From positions 62,001 to 126,000 of the forward strand of contig CAILBC010000026.1 in assembly GCA_903832325.1 (NCBI GenBank): a stretch of DNA of 64,000 nucleotides, given 5' to 3'. The position numbers and the translations under genes were made by a program. Origin of the DNA: an uncultured Sphingomonadales bacterium (lineage in GTDB: Bacteria > Pseudomonadota > Alphaproteobacteria > Sphingomonadales > Sphingomonadaceae). This document shows, piece after piece, positions 63,170-64,000 of the stretch. The notes under the pieces were generated by a model. That model was not told the DNA's origin. It saw only the letters and a list, made by a program, of their open reading frames with translations, and ran no database searches. Position 1 is the stretch's first letter, and every line of letters begins with the position of its first letter.

Positions 63170-64000
63170 CTATCCCAGCAAATGCCCTGACCGGTCGCGC
63201 TTGGTTTCCAGATAGCGGTGGTTGTGCGGATTGGCGGGCAGTTCGTGGGGCACGCGTTCCACCACGTCAACCCCCACGCTGCACAGTGCCGCGACTTTCG
63301 CCGGATTGTTGGTCATCAGGCGGATGGCCGGCACGCCCAGCAGATCGAGCATGCGCGCCGCCACCGGAAAATCGCGCGATTCGTTGGGCAGGCCCAGCCG
63401 TTCGTTGGCATCGACGGTGTCGAACCCCTGATCCTGCAGGGCATAGGCGCGCAGCTTGTTGATCAGGCCGATGCCGCGCCCTTCCTGCCGCAGATAAAGC
63501 AGCACGCCCCAGCCGCCGGCGGCCGCTTCGTCGGCCATCGCGTGCAGCGCGGCATCAAGCTGCGGTCCGCAATCGCATTTCAGGCTGCCCAGGATATCGC
63601 CGGTCAGGCATTCGCTGTGCAGCCGCACCAGCGGCACGCGCGCGGCATCCTGCGTGCCGATGATCAGCGCGACATGTTCGCGCAGATCATCGCGCGCGCG
63701 AAACGCAACGATTTCGGCATTGTCCGCCGCTGCCACCGGCAGCCGGGCGCGGGTCTGGATGGACAAGGCGCCAACATCGCGGAACAGCGCCAGATCGGCC
63801 GGCGACACGGTGACCGCGGGCGCGCTGCCCGTGGCCACCAGAAACGCGGGCAGGATGCCGGCCATCCGCGCCAGCTCCATCGCCGCGCGCGCGGCATCGG
63901 CATCGGGCAGGGGATCGGCGCGGAACGGCCCGCGCAAGGGGCTGTCAAGATCGCGCGCCGGATCGGCCAGATCGCGCGCAAAGGCCAGCGTGAACGGTTC
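63170..64000 (-). CDS. ribA: GTP cyclohydrolase II (RibA), 5' end outside the window
   Basis: RibA starts riboflavin synthesis from GTP. The visible part has the three zinc cysteines in [60 protein letters not shown] and the C-terminal MTNNPAKV block. The frame is open to the window end, and about 75 residues precede the canonical cyclohydrolase start, so the protein carries an N-terminal extension, as in sphingomonad RibA proteins with a degenerate DHBP-synthase-like domain. The first codons are missing. Confidence 0.92.
   Translation of the reverse strand, partial: EPFTLAFARDLADPARDLDSPLRGPFRADPLPDADAARAAMELARMAGILPAFLVATGSAPAVTVSPADLALFRDVGALSIQTRARLPVAAADNAEIVAFRARDDLREHVALIIGTQDAARVPLVRLHSECLTGDILGSLKCDCGPQLDAALHAMADEAAAGGWGVLLYLRQEGRGIGLINKLRAYALQDQGFDTVDANERLGLPNESRDFPVAARMLDLLGVPAIRLMTNNPAKVAALCSVGVDVVERVPHELPANPHNHRYLETKRDRSGHLLG

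Overview
The window reads as chromosomal DNA of a GC-rich alphaproteobacterium, most probably a sphingomonad (Sphingomonadales). The basis is high third-position GC, a sphingomonad-style TonB-dependent receptor with an EIVVTAQ plug start, a CysNC fusion, methionine synthase split into two genes, a RibA with an N-terminal extension, a DUF1244 protein beside pyruvate kinase, and tight ATGA/TGATG gene overlaps. This placement is inferred from protein style only. I see no rRNA, tRNA, CRISPR array, transposase or prophage.

Layout. 1-4.6 kb: a T4-lysozyme-like gene overlapping the start of an exported protein, divergent from cysD-cysNC-cysQ (sulfate activation and PAP removal, with no cysH in view). 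4.7-21 kb: an accessory catabolic island with a VanA-like Rieske oxygenase, an acetoacetate-decarboxylase-family protein, an FAH/HpaG-like protein, two AraC regulators, a TonB receptor, an MFS transporter, a class I glutamine-amidotransferase-like hydrolase, an HpaD-like extradiol dioxygenase, a P450, a glutamine-synthetase-like ligase and an HpaE-like aldehyde dehydrogenase. Together they look like ring cleavage of a homoprotocatechuate-type catechol combined with gamma-glutamylation of an amine. Two divergent promoters in this island share a 17-base operator, TTGGCC-N5-GGCCAA. Inside the island a small AT-richer membrane-protein gene sits between perfect 49-base inverted repeats.

21-33 kb is housekeeping: ftsK, a ThiE-like protein, yggS, a LysE/RhtB exporter, pyk, a DUF1244 protein, a membrane glycosyltransferase, pfkB and htpG. 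33-44 kb: oligopeptidase B, Xaa-Pro aminopeptidase, a VOC protein, an exported EF-hand protein next to an OmpR/EnvZ-type two-component system, and an exported M1 aminopeptidase. 44-48 kb: a tightly coupled run pabBC - aminotransferase - RluA-type pseudouridine synthase - arfB. 48.5-50.7 kb: envelope proteins (a membrane protein, an OmpA-like protein with 20 consecutive prolines, two small lipoproteins). 50.8-56.5 kb: a methionine-cycle operon (ArsR-methyltransferase regulator, metF, split metH) behind two tandem 22-base operators. 56.5-64 kb: DUF427, an O-antigen-ligase-like protein, a CPA2 antiporter, a small membrane protein, recQ, an exported beta-helix protein and ribA (cut by the window end).

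The spacers are unusual. Short tandem repeats with 13-19 base units occur at about eight places, and in some the repeat includes the upstream stop codon. A 98-base two-hairpin element occurs twice in opposite orientations (20985-21082 and 49963-50060, 81 of 98 bases identical without gaps). A hairpin-forming segment of about 90 bases precedes the EF-hand gene.
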